A stretch of DNA of 64,000 nucleotides from Xanthobacter autotrophicus. Lineage in GTDB: Bacteria; Pseudomonadota; Alphaproteobacteria; Rhizobiales; Xanthobacteraceae. Within the stretch, counting starts at the first letter, position 1, and each line of letters begins with the position of its first letter. The notes beneath the pieces are model-generated. The model was not told the origin of the DNA, searched no databases, and saw only the letters and a list, made by a program, of their open reading frames with translations. The stretch covers positions 62,001-126,000 of the forward strand of contig NZ_VAUP01000041.1 of assembly GCF_005871085.1 (NCBI RefSeq). The letters run 5' to 3'. Below are positions 29,154 through 38,303 of the stretch, one piece after another. Made by a program: the position numbers and the translations under genes.

Positions 29154-30080
29154 TTGATGGACATGGTGCGCGCACAATTGGCCGGTGCATACGGAACGGC
29201 TGCGGACACTCGCGCGGCGGATGGCGCGCGCGCCCGCCGCTTTTCGCGCCTGCCTCAGCTCGCGCTGCCGGCGCTGCTCGCCATGGCACTCGCCGGCTGC
29301 GCCGGGGGCGAGGGGCTGGACGGCGCGTTCGGCGCGCAGGACACCGGCGTCGCCCGCACCGGCACCTCCTCCGCCGGCGTGGTCAACAGCGCCACCACCG
29401 ACGCCCTCGTGGTGGGCACCGGCCCCGAAGCTCTGACCTATGACTGCCCGCCGGTGACCGTGCGCACCGGCGCCGGCTCCTGGCAGGTCACCGCCGGCGG
29501 CGGCCTGCGCTACCAGGGCACGCTCGGCCGCCTCGCCCGGGAATGCTCGATCTCCGGCGGCACCATGATGGTCCGCGTCGGCATCGAGGGCCGCGTCCTG
29601 ATGGGCGAGAAGGGCACGTCCGGCCAGGTCAAGGTGCCGATCCGCATCGCCGTGGTGCAGGAGGGGCCGTCCCCCAAGACCATCACCACCAAATTCTTCA
29701 ACGTGGCCGTGGACGTGCCCGCCGATCCGGGCCACGCCGCCTTCACCGTGGTGGAGGAACAGATTGCCTTCCCGCTGCTGAAGCCGGGGGAGATGGAGCG
29801 CCACGTGATCTATGTGGGCTTCGACCCGCAGGGGAGCGAGGTGAAGGAGCGCAAGCCCGCTCCGGGCGCCAAGCCGAAGCCCAGACCCAAGCCGGCTGCA
29901 GACACCTCCGAAGCGCCGGCGGCCACCCCCGCCAAGAAGCCGGCCGCCACCAGCGGCGCCCCCCAGGGCGACGTGTTCGGCCCGCCGCCCGGCAGCAGCG
30001 GCACCCTGACGCCGGCCCCCTCCACCGGTGGCTTCGAGGCGCCGCCCTCCACCAGCACCTTCTCGCCGCCACCGCGTTGA
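29154..30080 (+). CDS. Putative lipoprotein of unknown function
   Basis: A 308-residue protein with a long charged N-region, then ALPALLAMALAGC, a good lipobox (LAGC, Cys near residue 48). The middle (about 80-235) looks like a beta-rich domain: YDCPPVTVRTG, RYQGTLGRLARECS, FFNVAVDVPADPGHAAFTVVE. Two conserved-looking cysteines (DCPP, RECS) may pair. The C-terminal 80 residues are Lys/Pro/Ala-rich and end in Thr/Pro repeats. Similar lipoproteins occur upstream of gcvT in relatives as far as I recall, with no known function. The start is one of two ATGs; the stop codon lies in a tandem duplication. Confidence 0.75.
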   Translation: MMDMVRAQLAGAYGTAADTRAADGARARRFSRLPQLALPALLAMALAGCAGGEGLDGAFGAQDTGVARTGTSSAGVVNSATTDALVVGTGPEALTYDCPPVTVRTGAGSWQVTAGGGLRYQGTLGRLARECSISGGTMMVRVGIEGRVLMGEKGTSGQVKVPIRIAVVQEGPSPKTITTKFFNVAVDVPADPGHAAFTVVEEQIAFPLLKPGEMERHVIYVGFDPQGSEVKERKPAPGAKPKPRPKPAADTSEAPAATPAKKPAATSGAPQGDVFGPPPGSSGTLTPAPSTGGFEAPPSTSTFSPPPR

Positions 30081-30110
30081 GGTTGGGCGCGTTGAGGTTG
30101 GGCGCGTTGA
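30076..30110 (+). repeat. 15-bp tandem repeat at the 3' end of the lipoprotein gene
   Basis: GTTGAGGTTGGGCGC occurs twice in tandem (30076-30090, 30091-30105) and a third partial copy GTTGA follows. The lipoprotein stop codon TGA lies in the first copy, so the duplication is non-coding. Confidence 0.85.
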
Positions 30111-30140
30111 CGCCCGTCGCTATTGGCTTATGCTGCACGC

Positions 30141-30164
30141 ACGCCCAGGCTTCGGCTTGGGCGT
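30141..30164 (+). other. Hairpin upstream of the glycine riboswitch
   Basis: A 10-bp inverted repeat ACGCCCAGGC-TTCG-GCTTGGGCGT with a stable TTCG tetraloop and one G-T pair. It lies about 60 bases after the lipoprotein stop and directly before the riboswitch. It has no T-run. It could be the 3' end of the lipoprotein transcript or a leader stem. Confidence 0.6.
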
Positions 30165-30171
30165 GATCGGA

Positions 30172-30392
30172 CGATCCCTGCGGGAGAGACCGGCGGCCGC
30201 AAGGTACGCCGGCGCCGAAGGCGCAACCGCCCCGGAACCGCTCAGGCCAAAGGACCGCAGGGGGACGAAACTCTGGAAAGCAGCGCGGGTGCTGCGCGGC
30301 AGCGCGCGTCCCTGGCGCTCACCGAAGGAGTAAGCCGTGCCCTTCCACGAGGCGCGGTGAAATCTCTCAGGTCCTAAGACAGAGGGGGCGCC
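30172..30392 (+). promoter_or_regulatory. Tandem glycine riboswitch
   Basis: The first aptamer shows GCGGGAGAGACCGG, GGCGCCGAAGGCGCAACC, GGAACCGCTCAGGC-AAAGGACCGC and GGGGACGAAACTCTGGAAAG (about 30172-30280). The second, less canonical, shows CACCGAAGGAGTAAGCC and TGAAATCTCTCAGGTCC-AAGACAGAGGGG (about 30285-30392). Order and spacing match the gcvT-type cooperative glycine riboswitch, which usually turns on glycine cleavage genes when glycine is abundant. It sits about 90 bases before the preferred gcvT start. Confidence 0.93.
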
Positions 30393-30481
30393 GCGCGGAC
30401 CCGCGTCTGTGTCGCGACGACGTGATGTGTCGTGGCGCAGGGACCGGTCCGGAAATTGGCGCTGTCGTCCGGGAGTCCCCC

Positions 30482-31627
30482 TTGGATCATTCCGAGCCTC
30501 TGCTCGAAACCCCGCTGTTCTCTGCCCATCGCGCCCTCGGCGCGCGCATGGTGCCCTTCGCCGGCTACCAGATGCCGGTGCAATATCCCGATGGCATCCT
30601 CGCGGAGCACGGCTGGGCCCGCATCCATGCCGGGCTGTTCGATGTCTCCCACATGGGCCAGGCCCTGCTGAAGGGGCCCGACCACGCCACCACCGCCCGC
30701 GCCCTCGAAGCCCTCGCCCCGGCGGATTTTCTGAACCTCTCCCCCGGCCAGCAGCGCTATTCCCAGTTGCTGGCTGAGGACGGCGGCATCATCGACGACT
30801 TCATGGTGACGCGGCCGCTGGCGCCGGAATGGGACGGCACCCTCATCCTCGTGGTCAACGCCGCCTGCAAGGTTGGCGATTTCGCCCACATCGCGGCCCA
30901 CCTGCCGGCGGGCGTCACCCTCATCGAGCGCCCGGAACGCGCGCTGCTCGCCCTGCAGGGGCCTGAGGCAGCGGCCGTGATGGCTCGCCACTGCCCGCAG
31001 GCGACGGCGCTGGACTTCATGACGTCCATCCCCACGGATTTCGACGGCATCCCGGTGGAGGTCTCCCGCTCCGGCTATACCGGTGAGGACGGCTTTGAAA
31101 TCTCGGTTGAGAACGAAAGCGCCCCCCTGCTCTGGGCCGCCCTGCTCGCCGAGCCGGAGGTGAAGGCCATCGGCCTCGGCGCCCGCGACAGCCTGCGCCT
31201 GGAGGCCGGGCTCTGCCTCTATGGCCACGACATCGACCTGTCCACCTCCCCCATCGAGGCGGTGCTGAACTGGTCCATCCAGAAGCGGCGACGCAGCGAG
31301 GGCGGCTTTCCCGGCGCCGCGCGCATCCAGGACGAGCTGACGCAAGGCCCGGCCCGCGTCCGGGTGGGGCTGAGGCTTGAGGGTCGCGCCCCGGCCCGCG
31401 AGGGGGCCGAGATCGCATCCGATGGCGCCGTGGTGGGGCGCGTCACCTCCGGCGGCTTCGCGCCGACGCTCGGTGCCCCCATCGCCATGGGCTATGTGCC
31501 GCCGGCCCTGTCGGCGCCCGGCACCCGCCTCGACATCCTGGTGCGCGGCAAGGCCCTGGCGGCCACCGTCGCATCCCTCCCGTTCGTGCCGACGCGCTAT
31601 GCGCGCAAACCTAAAACTGGGGCCTGA
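30482..31627 (+). CDS. gcvT: Glycine cleavage system T protein (aminomethyltransferase)
   Basis: GcvT releases ammonia from the aminomethyl-lipoyl arm and passes the methylene group to tetrahydrofolate. TTG 30482 has GGGAG 6 bases before it and gives 381 residues; GTG 30422 or ATG 30425 would add about 20 residues (MCRGAGTGPE...) lacking similarity and a ribosome binding site. Motifs: ARMVPFAGYQMPVQY, GLFDVSHMGQ, SRSGYTGEDGFEI, ARDSLRLEAGLCLYG. First gene after the riboswitch; gcvH starts 3 bases after its stop. Confidence 0.93.
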   Translation: MDHSEPLLETPLFSAHRALGARMVPFAGYQMPVQYPDGILAEHGWARIHAGLFDVSHMGQALLKGPDHATTARALEALAPADFLNLSPGQQRYSQLLAEDGGIIDDFMVTRPLAPEWDGTLILVVNAACKVGDFAHIAAHLPAGVTLIERPERALLALQGPEAAAVMARHCPQATALDFMTSIPTDFDGIPVEVSRSGYTGEDGFEISVENESAPLLWAALLAEPEVKAIGLGARDSLRLEAGLCLYGHDIDLSTSPIEAVLNWSIQKRRRSEGGFPGAARIQDELTQGPARVRVGLRLEGRAPAREGAEIASDGAVVGRVTSGGFAPTLGAPIAMGYVPPALSAPGTRLDILVRGKALAATVASLPFVPTRYARKPKTGA

Positions 31628-31630
31628 TCC

Positions 31631-32008
31631 ATGACGAGCGTGCGCTACACGAAGGACCACGAATATGTGCGCGTCGAGGGCGACGTGGCCGTAGTGGGCA
31701 TCTCCGACTACGCCCAGCAGCAGCTGGGCGACGTGGTGTTCGTCGAGCTGCCGGAGATCGGCAAGGTCGTGACGAAGGGCGGCGAGGCCGCCGTGGTGGA
31801 GAGCGTGAAGGCGGCGAGCGAGGTCTACGCCCCGCTCTCCGGCGAGGTGGTGGAGGTCAACAGCGAGCTGGAAGGCGCCCCCGGCCTCGTCAACGAGGCT
31901 CCGGAGGGCAAGGGCTGGTTCATGAAGCTGAAGCTCTCCAACCCCGCCGAGCTGGACGAGCTTTTGAACGAGCACGCCTACAAGGACTTCCTGGACACCC
32001 TGGCCTGA
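31631..32008 (+). CDS. gcvH: Glycine cleavage system H protein
   Basis: Lipoyl carrier that shuttles the aminomethyl group between P, T and L proteins. At 125 residues it has the lipoylated K60 in [19 protein letters not shown] and a typical acidic C-terminal helix ending YKDFLDTLA. It sits between gcvT and an OsmC gene with 2-3 base gaps. Confidence 0.97.
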   Translation: MTSVRYTKDHEYVRVEGDVAVVGISDYAQQQLGDVVFVELPEIGKVVTKGGEAAVVESVKAASEVYAPLSGEVVEVNSELEGAPGLVNEAPEGKGWFMKLKLSNPAELDELLNEHAYKDFLDTLA

Positions 32009-32010
32009 CC

Positions 32011-32484
32011 ATGGCGAGCGACCACAAAGCGACCATACGCTGGGCGCGGGGCGATGCCGTCTTCACCGATGGGCGCTATGCTCGCGCCCATGTCTGGGCC
32101 TTCGACGGCCTCGAAGTGCCCGGCTCGTCGGCGCCGTCCTCCGTGCGCGTGCCGCTCTCCCGTGAGGACGCGGTGGACCCGGAAGAGGCGCTGGTAGCCT
32201 CGGCCGCCAGCTGCCACATGCTGTTCGCTCTGGATTTCGCCCGACGCGGCGGCTTCCGCGTGGACAGCTACGAGGATGCCGCCGTGGGCGAGATGACGCC
32301 CAACGAGAAGGGCAAGCTCTTCATCTCCCGCATCACCCTCACGCCCGTAATGGTCTTCTCCGGCGACAAGCTGCCCACCGCGGCAGATGTGGAGGCCATC
32401 CATCACAGGGCGCACGAGGAATGCTTCATCGCCCATTCCGTGCGCGCGGACATCGTCATCACGCCGCGCTTCACCACCGCCTGA
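32011..32484 (+). CDS. OsmC family protein in the gcv operon
   Basis: A 157-residue OsmC/Ohr-fold protein. Members reduce organic hydroperoxides using two cysteines. Visible landmarks are EDAVDPEEALVASAASCHMLFALDFAR, which carries the usual first Cys after SAAS, and the second Cys in AHEECFIAHSVRADIVI. It starts 2 bases after gcvH and ends 12 bases before gcvPA, so it should be made under glycine-riboswitch control. Its link to glycine cleavage is not established; protecting dithiol lipoyl groups from peroxides is one idea. Confidence 0.85.
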   Translation: MASDHKATIRWARGDAVFTDGRYARAHVWAFDGLEVPGSSAPSSVRVPLSREDAVDPEEALVASAASCHMLFALDFARRGGFRVDSYEDAAVGEMTPNEKGKLFISRITLTPVMVFSGDKLPTAADVEAIHHRAHEECFIAHSVRADIVITPRFTTA

Positions 32485-32496
32485 CCCGGGATTCCC

Positions 32497-33837
32497 ATGC
32501 GCTATCTCCCCCTCACCCCCGAGGACCGCGCCGAAATGCTGGCGCGGATCGGCGTCGCCTGCGTGGATGAGCTGTTCGCCGATATCCCCGCCGACAAGCG
32601 CGAGACCGCGCTGCCGCGCCTCGCCCTCCACAAAAGCGAGCTGGAGGTGGAGCGGACGCTGGCCCGCCTCGCCGGGCAGAACGTGACGGCGGGCTCCGTG
32701 CCGTTCTTCGTGGGCGCGGGGGCTTATCGCCACCATGTGCCGGCCACCGTGGACCACCTGATCCAGCGCTCGGAATTCCTCACCTCCTACACGCCGTACC
32801 AGCCCGAGATCGCCCAGGGCACGCTGCAATATCTGTTCGAGTTCCAGACCCAGGTGGCCGAGCTGACCGCCATGGAGGTGGCCAACGCCTCCATGTATGA
32901 CGGCTCCACCGCCGCCGGGGAGGCGGTGCTGATGGCCCACCGCGTCACCAAGCGCCGCAAGGCGGTGCTGGCAGGCAACCTGCACCCGCACTATCGCGCC
33001 ACCATCGAGACCCTGTCGCGCTACGCCGCCGACGCCGTGGTGGCGCTGCCCCCCGCCCCGTTCGGCGAAGAAGACCTCCTCACCCCCATCGACGACACGG
33101 TGTCCTGCGTGGTGGTGCAGTCGCCGGACGTGTTCGGCAATCTCGTCGACCTGAAGCCCATCGCCGAAGCTGCCCACAAGGCCGGCGCGCTGCTGGTGGC
33201 GGTGTTCACCGAAGCGGTGGCGCTGGGCCTCATCGAGCCGCCGGGGGCGCAGGGCGCCGACATCGTGGTGGGCGAGGGCCAGTCCATCGGCAATGCGCTG
33301 AATTTCGGCGGGCCCTATGTGGGCCTGTTCGCCACCCGCCAGAAGTTCGTGCGCCAGATGCCGGGGCGGCTTGCCGGCGAGACGGTGGACGCGGAAGGCC
33401 GGCGCGGCTTCGTGCTGACGCTCTCCACCCGCGAGCAGCACATCCGCCGCGAGAAGGCCACCTCCAACATCTGCACCAATTCCGGCCTGTGCGCGCTGGC
33501 CTTCACCATCCACATGAGCCTGCTGGGCAAGGCCGGCCTCACCCGCCTCGCCCGCGCCAACCACGCAGCGGCCTCCGACCTCGCGGACCGGCTGGCGGCG
33601 GTGAAGGGCGTGAGCGTCATCAACGACACCTTCTTCAACGAATTCACCCTGCGCGTGCCCGGCTCGGCGGCGGACGTGGTGGAGAAGCTGGCGGCGAAAG
33701 GCATTCTCGCCGGCGTGCCCTATGCGCGCCTCGCGCCGACATCGGGGCTCGACGACCTCATCCTCGTCGCCGCCACCGAGACGACCACGCAAGACGACCG
33801 CGCCGCCTATGCCGCCGCCCTGAAGGAGGTGCTGTGA
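32497..33837 (+). CDS. gcvPA: Glycine dehydrogenase (decarboxylating) subunit 1
   Basis: N-terminal subunit of the split P protein, 446 residues. It starts [41 protein letters not shown] and [18 protein letters not shown] are diagnostic. It lacks the PLP lysine, which is on GcvPB. It overlaps the gcvPB start by one base (TGATG), ensuring paired synthesis. Confidence 0.96.
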   Translation: MRYLPLTPEDRAEMLARIGVACVDELFADIPADKRETALPRLALHKSELEVERTLARLAGQNVTAGSVPFFVGAGAYRHHVPATVDHLIQRSEFLTSYTPYQPEIAQGTLQYLFEFQTQVAELTAMEVANASMYDGSTAAGEAVLMAHRVTKRRKAVLAGNLHPHYRATIETLSRYAADAVVALPPAPFGEEDLLTPIDDTVSCVVVQSPDVFGNLVDLKPIAEAAHKAGALLVAVFTEAVALGLIEPPGAQGADIVVGEGQSIGNALNFGGPYVGLFATRQKFVRQMPGRLAGETVDAEGRRGFVLTLSTREQHIRREKATSNICTNSGLCALAFTIHMSLLGKAGLTRLARANHAAASDLADRLAAVKGVSVINDTFFNEFTLRVPGSAADVVEKLAAKGILAGVPYARLAPTSGLDDLILVAATETTTQDDRAAYAAALKEVL

Positions 33838-35408
33838 TGAACCGCGAAGGCCGCGGCGCCACCACGCCGCATTCCATTGCCCTCTCCGGCCCCGAGACCT
33901 TCACCGGCAACCGCGCGCTGGACCTGGAGGAAGGCCTCATCTTCGAGATCGGCCGCATAGAGGTGACCGGCGTCGACATCGCCGAGCCTGCGCCGTTCCG
34001 CGACCGCCTCGGCACCCAGGCGCGCACCGCGCCGCTGGACCTGCCCGGCCTCAGCGAGCCCGAGGCCATGCGCCATTACGTGCGCCTGTCGCGCATGAAT
34101 TACGGCATCGACAGCGGCCTGTTCCCGCTCGGCTCGTGCACCATGAAGCACAATCCGCGCCTCAACGAGAAGATGGCGCGCCTGCCGGGCTTTGCCGATA
34201 TCCATCCCCTCCAGCCGCAATCCACGGTGAAGGGCGCGCTCGGCCTGATGGCGGAGCTGTCGCGCTATCTGCTGGAATTGACCGGCATGCAGGCGGTGGC
34301 GCTCACCCCCAAGGCCGGCGCCCACGGCGAACTGTGCGGCATGATGGCCATCAAGGCCGCTCATGCCGCCCGTGGCGATGGCGACGCGCGCCACGTGGTG
34401 CTGGTGCCCGAGAGCGCCCACGGCACCAATCCCGCCACCGCCGCCCTCATCGGCTATCAGGTGCGCGCCATCCCCGCCCGCGCCGACGGCACGGTGGACC
34501 CGGAGGCGGTGAAGGCGGCACTCGGCCCCGAGGTGGCTGCGCTGATGCTCACCAATCCCAACACCTGCGGCCTGTTCGAGCGCGACGTGGTGGCCATCGC
34601 CGAGGCGGTGCACGCGGCGGGCGCCTATTTCTATTCGGACGGCGCCAATTTCAACGCCATCCTCGGCAAGGTGCGCATCGCCGACCTCGGGGTCGATGCC
34701 ATGCACATCAATTTGCACAAGACCTTCTCCACGCCCCATGGCGGCGGCGGGCCGGGCGCGGGGCCGGTGGTGCTCTCCGACGCCCTCGCCCCCTTCGCCC
34801 CGGTGCCGGCTTTGGTCGCCACAGCGGACGGGCTGGTGCTGGTGGAGGACGAGGGCGCGGACGGTGCCGAGCAGGCGCTGGGCCGCATGAGTGCCTTCCA
34901 CGGCCAGATGGGCATGTTCGTGCGGGCGCTCGCCTGGATGCTCTCCCACGGCGCCGACGGCATGCGGCAGGCCTCGGAAGACGCGGTGCTGTCGGCCAAT
35001 TATATCCGTGCCTGCCTCATGGACCTCATGAGCGCGCCCTTCGCCGAGCGGCCGGCCATGCACGAGGCCCTGTTCGACGACACCTGGCTCGCCGGCACCG
35101 GCCTCACCACCCTGGACGTGGCCAAGGCCCTCATCGACGAGGGCTACCACCCGATGACGGTCTATTTCCCGCTGGTGGTGCACGGGGCCATGCTCATCGA
35201 GCCCACGGAGAGCGAATCCAAGGCGTCGCTGGATCTGTTCATCGCGGCGCTACGGGATCTCGCCATGGCTGCCAAGGCCGGGGACAAGGAGCGCTTCCTC
35301 GGCGCTCCCTATTACGCCCCGCGCCGCCGCCTCGACGAAACCCGCGCCGCCCGCGCCCCGGTGCTGCGCTGGGTGAAACCGGCCCAGGTGGCCGACGCGG
35401 CGGAGTGA
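33837..35408 (+). CDS. gcvPB: Glycine dehydrogenase (decarboxylating) subunit 2
   Basis: PLP-binding half of the split P protein, 523 residues. It decarboxylates glycine and transfers the aminomethyl group to GcvH. The start is the ATG overlapping the gcvPA stop. FPLGSCTMKHNPRLNEKMA, ESAHGTNPATAAL and the PLP Schiff-base lysine K295 in HINLHKTFSTPHGGGGPG are present. It is the last gene of the gcv operon; no gcvL is present. Confidence 0.96.
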   Translation: MNREGRGATTPHSIALSGPETFTGNRALDLEEGLIFEIGRIEVTGVDIAEPAPFRDRLGTQARTAPLDLPGLSEPEAMRHYVRLSRMNYGIDSGLFPLGSCTMKHNPRLNEKMARLPGFADIHPLQPQSTVKGALGLMAELSRYLLELTGMQAVALTPKAGAHGELCGMMAIKAAHAARGDGDARHVVLVPESAHGTNPATAALIGYQVRAIPARADGTVDPEAVKAALGPEVAALMLTNPNTCGLFERDVVAIAEAVHAAGAYFYSDGANFNAILGKVRIADLGVDAMHINLHKTFSTPHGGGGPGAGPVVLSDALAPFAPVPALVATADGLVLVEDEGADGAEQALGRMSAFHGQMGMFVRALAWMLSHGADGMRQASEDAVLSANYIRACLMDLMSAPFAERPAMHEALFDDTWLAGTGLTTLDVAKALIDEGYHPMTVYFPLVVHGAMLIEPTESESKASLDLFIAALRDLAMAAKAGDKERFLGAPYYAPRRRLDETRAARAPVLRWVKPAQVADAAE

Positions 35409-35496
35409 TAGGACGCAGAACAACACAGGTGCATTGCAAGGGGCGGCGCTCCCCGCCCCTTGCCCCCGGTGCCCGCGCCTGCGAAAAGGCGCGACC

Positions 35497-37380
35497 ATGA
35501 TCGTTCTCGACGATATTTCCCTGCGCCTCGCCGGGCGCCTGCTCATCGACCATGCCTCTGTCGCCATTCCGGAGAATGCGCGGGTGGGCGTGGTGGGGCG
35601 CAACGGCTCGGGCAAGACCACCCTGTTCAAGGCCATCGTCGGCGAGCTTGAGCTGGAGAGCGGCGCGGTGCGCCTGCCCAACCGCACCCGCATCGGCCGC
35701 GTGGCGCAGGAAGCGCCCGCCGGTCCCGACAGCCTTCTGGAGCGCGTGCTCGCCGCCGACACCGAGCGCGCCCAGCTGCTGCACGAGCGCGAGACCACCC
35801 ATGACCCCATGCGCATGGGCGAGATCGAGATGCGGCTCCTCGACATCGACGCCCATTCGGCGCCGGCGCGGGCGGCCACCATTCTCGCCGGCCTCGGCTT
35901 CGACGAGAGCGCGCAGCAGCGGCCGTGCTCGGAATTTTCCGGCGGCTGGCGCATGCGCGTGGCCCTCGCCGCCCTGCTCTTCACCGAGCCGGACCTGCTG
36001 CTGCTCGACGAGCCCACCAACTATCTCGACCTTGAAGGCACCCTGTGGCTGCAGGACTACCTGGCGCATTATCCGCGCACGGTGATCCTCATCTCCCATG
36101 ACCGCGACCTGCTCGACGAGAGCGTGGACCACATCCTCCACCTCACCGGCAAGAAGCTGACCCTCTACAAGGGCGGCTTCACCGGCTTCGACCGCCAGCG
36201 CCGCGAGCGGCTGCTGCTCGACCAGAAGGCGCGCAAGAAGCAGGAGATGCAGCGCGCCCACATGGAATCCTTCGTGGCCCGCTTCCGCGCCAAGGCCACC
36301 AAGGCCAAGCAGGCCCAATCGCGCCTGAAAGCCCTCGCCCGCATGGAGCCTTTGGCCGCCCAGGTGAGCGAGGAGGCGGCCGCCATCTCCATCCGCCACC
36401 CGGAGCGGCTGCTGTCCCCGCCCATCCTGGTGATGAACCATGTGTCGGTGGGCTATGTCCCGGGCAAGCCCATCCTGCGCAATCTCGATCTTCGCATCGA
36501 CGAGGACGACCGCATCGCCCTGCTCGGTCCCAACGGCAACGGCAAGTCCACCTTCGCCAAGCTCATCGCCGGCCGGCTGGAGGCCGAAAGCGGCAGCGTG
36601 GTGCGCGCCGACAAGCTGGAAGTGGCCTATCTCGCCCAGCACCAGATCGACGAATTGATCCCCGGCGACAGCCCGGCCCAGCATGTGCGCAAGCTCATGC
36701 CCGACGCGCCAGAGGCGCGGGTGCGCGGGCGGGCGGCGGAGATGGGCTTTTCAGGCGGTGCCGCCGACACCAAGGTGTCGGCCCTCTCGGGCGGCGAGAA
36801 GGCGCGGCTGCTGCTGGGCCTTGCCACCTTCCACGGGCCGCACCTCCTGATCCTCGACGAGCCCACCAACCATCTGGACATCGAGGCCCGCGCCGCCCTC
36901 ATCGAGGCCATCAACGACTATCCCGGCGCCGTCATCCTGGTCTCCCACGACCGGCACTTGCTGGAAGCCTGCGCCGACCAGCTCTGGCGGGTCTCCGGCG
37001 GCACCGTGAAGGCCTATGACGGCGACCTCGACCAGTACAAGCGCGAGGTGCTCTCCAAGTCCGACGGCGACCGCATGACCGATGCCGGCCGCAAGGACAA
37101 GGCCGAGCTGAAGAAGGACGGCACCCCGGCCGACGGCAAGCGGCGTGTCGCCACCGGACCCTTGAAGAAGCGCATCCGCGAGCTGGAAGCGGCCGTGGAG
37201 AAGCTGGAGAAGGAGATCGCCGGCATCGACGTTAAGCTTGCCGTGCCGGACCTCCACGCCAAGAAGCCCCTGGACGCCGCCCGCTTCGCCAAGGCCCGCG
37301 CCGAGGCGGTGGAGAAGCTGGCCCAGGTGGAAGAGGAATGGCTCGCCGTCAGCGCCGAGCTCGAGACCGCGGGCGGCTGA
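35497..37380 (+). CDS. ABC-F family ATPase (YheS/Uup-like)
   Basis: Soluble twin-ATPase of the ABC-F family, translation-associated rather than a transporter, 627 residues from ATG 35497. First domain: Walker A GRNGSGKTT (near 36), signature EFSGGWRMRVALA, Walker B LLLLDEPTNYLD. A Lys/Arg-rich linker (RFRAKATKAKQAQSRLKAL) follows, then the second domain: GPNGNGKST, ALSGGEKARLLL, LLILDEPTNHLD. The C-terminal end carries a coiled coil (KKRIRELEAAVEKLEKEIAG) like YheS and Uup. The subfamily is not certain. Its 3' end overlaps the convergent lysR by 32 bases. Confidence 0.92.
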   Translation: MIVLDDISLRLAGRLLIDHASVAIPENARVGVVGRNGSGKTTLFKAIVGELELESGAVRLPNRTRIGRVAQEAPAGPDSLLERVLAADTERAQLLHERETTHDPMRMGEIEMRLLDIDAHSAPARAATILAGLGFDESAQQRPCSEFSGGWRMRVALAALLFTEPDLLLLDEPTNYLDLEGTLWLQDYLAHYPRTVILISHDRDLLDESVDHILHLTGKKLTLYKGGFTGFDRQRRERLLLDQKARKKQEMQRAHMESFVARFRAKATKAKQAQSRLKALARMEPLAAQVSEEAAAISIRHPERLLSPPILVMNHVSVGYVPGKPILRNLDLRIDEDDRIALLGPNGNGKSTFAKLIAGRLEAESGSVVRADKLEVAYLAQHQIDELIPGDSPAQHVRKLMPDAPEARVRGRAAEMGFSGGAADTKVSALSGGEKARLLLGLATFHGPHLLILDEPTNHLDIEARAALIEAINDYPGAVILVSHDRHLLEACADQLWRVSGGTVKAYDGDLDQYKREVLSKSDGDRMTDAGRKDKAELKKDGTPADGKRRVATGPLKKRIRELEAAVEKLEKEIAGIDVKLAVPDLHAKKPLDAARFAKARAEAVEKLAQVEEEWLAVSAELETAGG

Positions 37381-38290
37381 CCGGCGCCGCCGCCGCGGCT
37401 TGCGCCCCCTCCGGTTCGCGGATCAGCGCCATCAGCGCCTGCGCCGCCCGCGAATGATAGCGGTCGGCATGCCGCAGCACATAGAAGCGCCGGGCCGGAA
37501 AGGTCAGGGGCAGCTGGCGCAGGGTGCCGGTGGCGAGGCCCGCCGCCGCCACGAGATCGGAGATCACGGTCGCCCCCGCTCCCGCCGCCACCGCGCTCAC
37601 CACCGCCTCGTTGGAGGGCAGCTCAAGCACCACCTTCAGCCCGCCGGGGTCGAGCCCGGAGGCCCGCAGCGCATCCTCGAACACCTGCCGCGTGCCCGAG
37701 CCCGGTTCACGGAGCACGAACGGCATGTCGAACAGATCGGCCGGGGCGATGGCGCGGCGTTCGGCGAAGGGACTGTCCGCCGCCACCACCAGCACCAGCC
37801 GGTCGCCGGGCACCGCGGTGCGGGCGAGCAGGGGCTCTTCCACCTCGCCCTCCACGAAGCCGAGGTCGGCGGCGCCCTCCCGCACTGCCGCGGTCACCTG
37901 CGTGGTGTTGCCGATGACCACCGACAGGGTGATGTCGGGATAGAGCGTGTGGAAGCGGTTGAGCACCGGCCCAAGCCAATAGTTAGCGATGGTCTGGCTG
38001 GCCTCCAGCGCCAGCCGCCCCCGCCGCAGGCCCGAGAGATCCGCGAGCACGGTCTCGGCGGCGGCGGCGCGGGCGAGCACCGCCTCGGCTTCCGGAACGA
38101 AGGCTTGGCCGGCCTCGGTCAATTCGATCCGCCGCCCCACCCGGTGGAACAAAGCGACGCCGCAGGACGCCTCCAGCGCCGCCACCGAGGCGCTCACCGC
38201 CGACTGGGTCATGTTCAGCCCTTCGGCCGCGCGCGTCATGTGCAGGGCGCGGGCGACGGCGACGAAGACCTTCAACTGCTCCAGCGTCAT
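37349..38290 (-). CDS. LysR-family regulator next to yeiH (YeiE-like)
   Basis: Transcription regulator of 313 residues. It has an N-terminal winged helix (MTLEQLKVFVAVARALHMTRAAEGLNMTQSAVSASVAALE; HTH about 18-37) and a periplasmic-binding-like effector domain from about residue 90 (LALEASQTIANYWLGPVLNRF). Placed downstream of a YeiH-type gene on the same strand; in E. coli yeiE and yeiH are neighbours, and CysB/CbbR-type regulators share this fold. The ATG is at the start of LysR similarity. Its stop lies within the 3' end of the convergent ABC-F gene. Confidence 0.87.
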   Translation of the reverse strand: MTLEQLKVFVAVARALHMTRAAEGLNMTQSAVSASVAALEASCGVALFHRVGRRIELTEAGQAFVPEAEAVLARAAAAETVLADLSGLRRGRLALEASQTIANYWLGPVLNRFHTLYPDITLSVVIGNTTQVTAAVREGAADLGFVEGEVEEPLLARTAVPGDRLVLVVAADSPFAERRAIAPADLFDMPFVLREPGSGTRQVFEDALRASGLDPGGLKVVLELPSNEAVVSAVAAGAGATVISDLVAAAGLATGTLRQLPLTFPARRFYVLRHADRYHSRAAQALMALIREPEGAQAAAAAPVSRPRSRARR

Positions 38291-38303
38291 GGACGCGCTC
38301 ACT

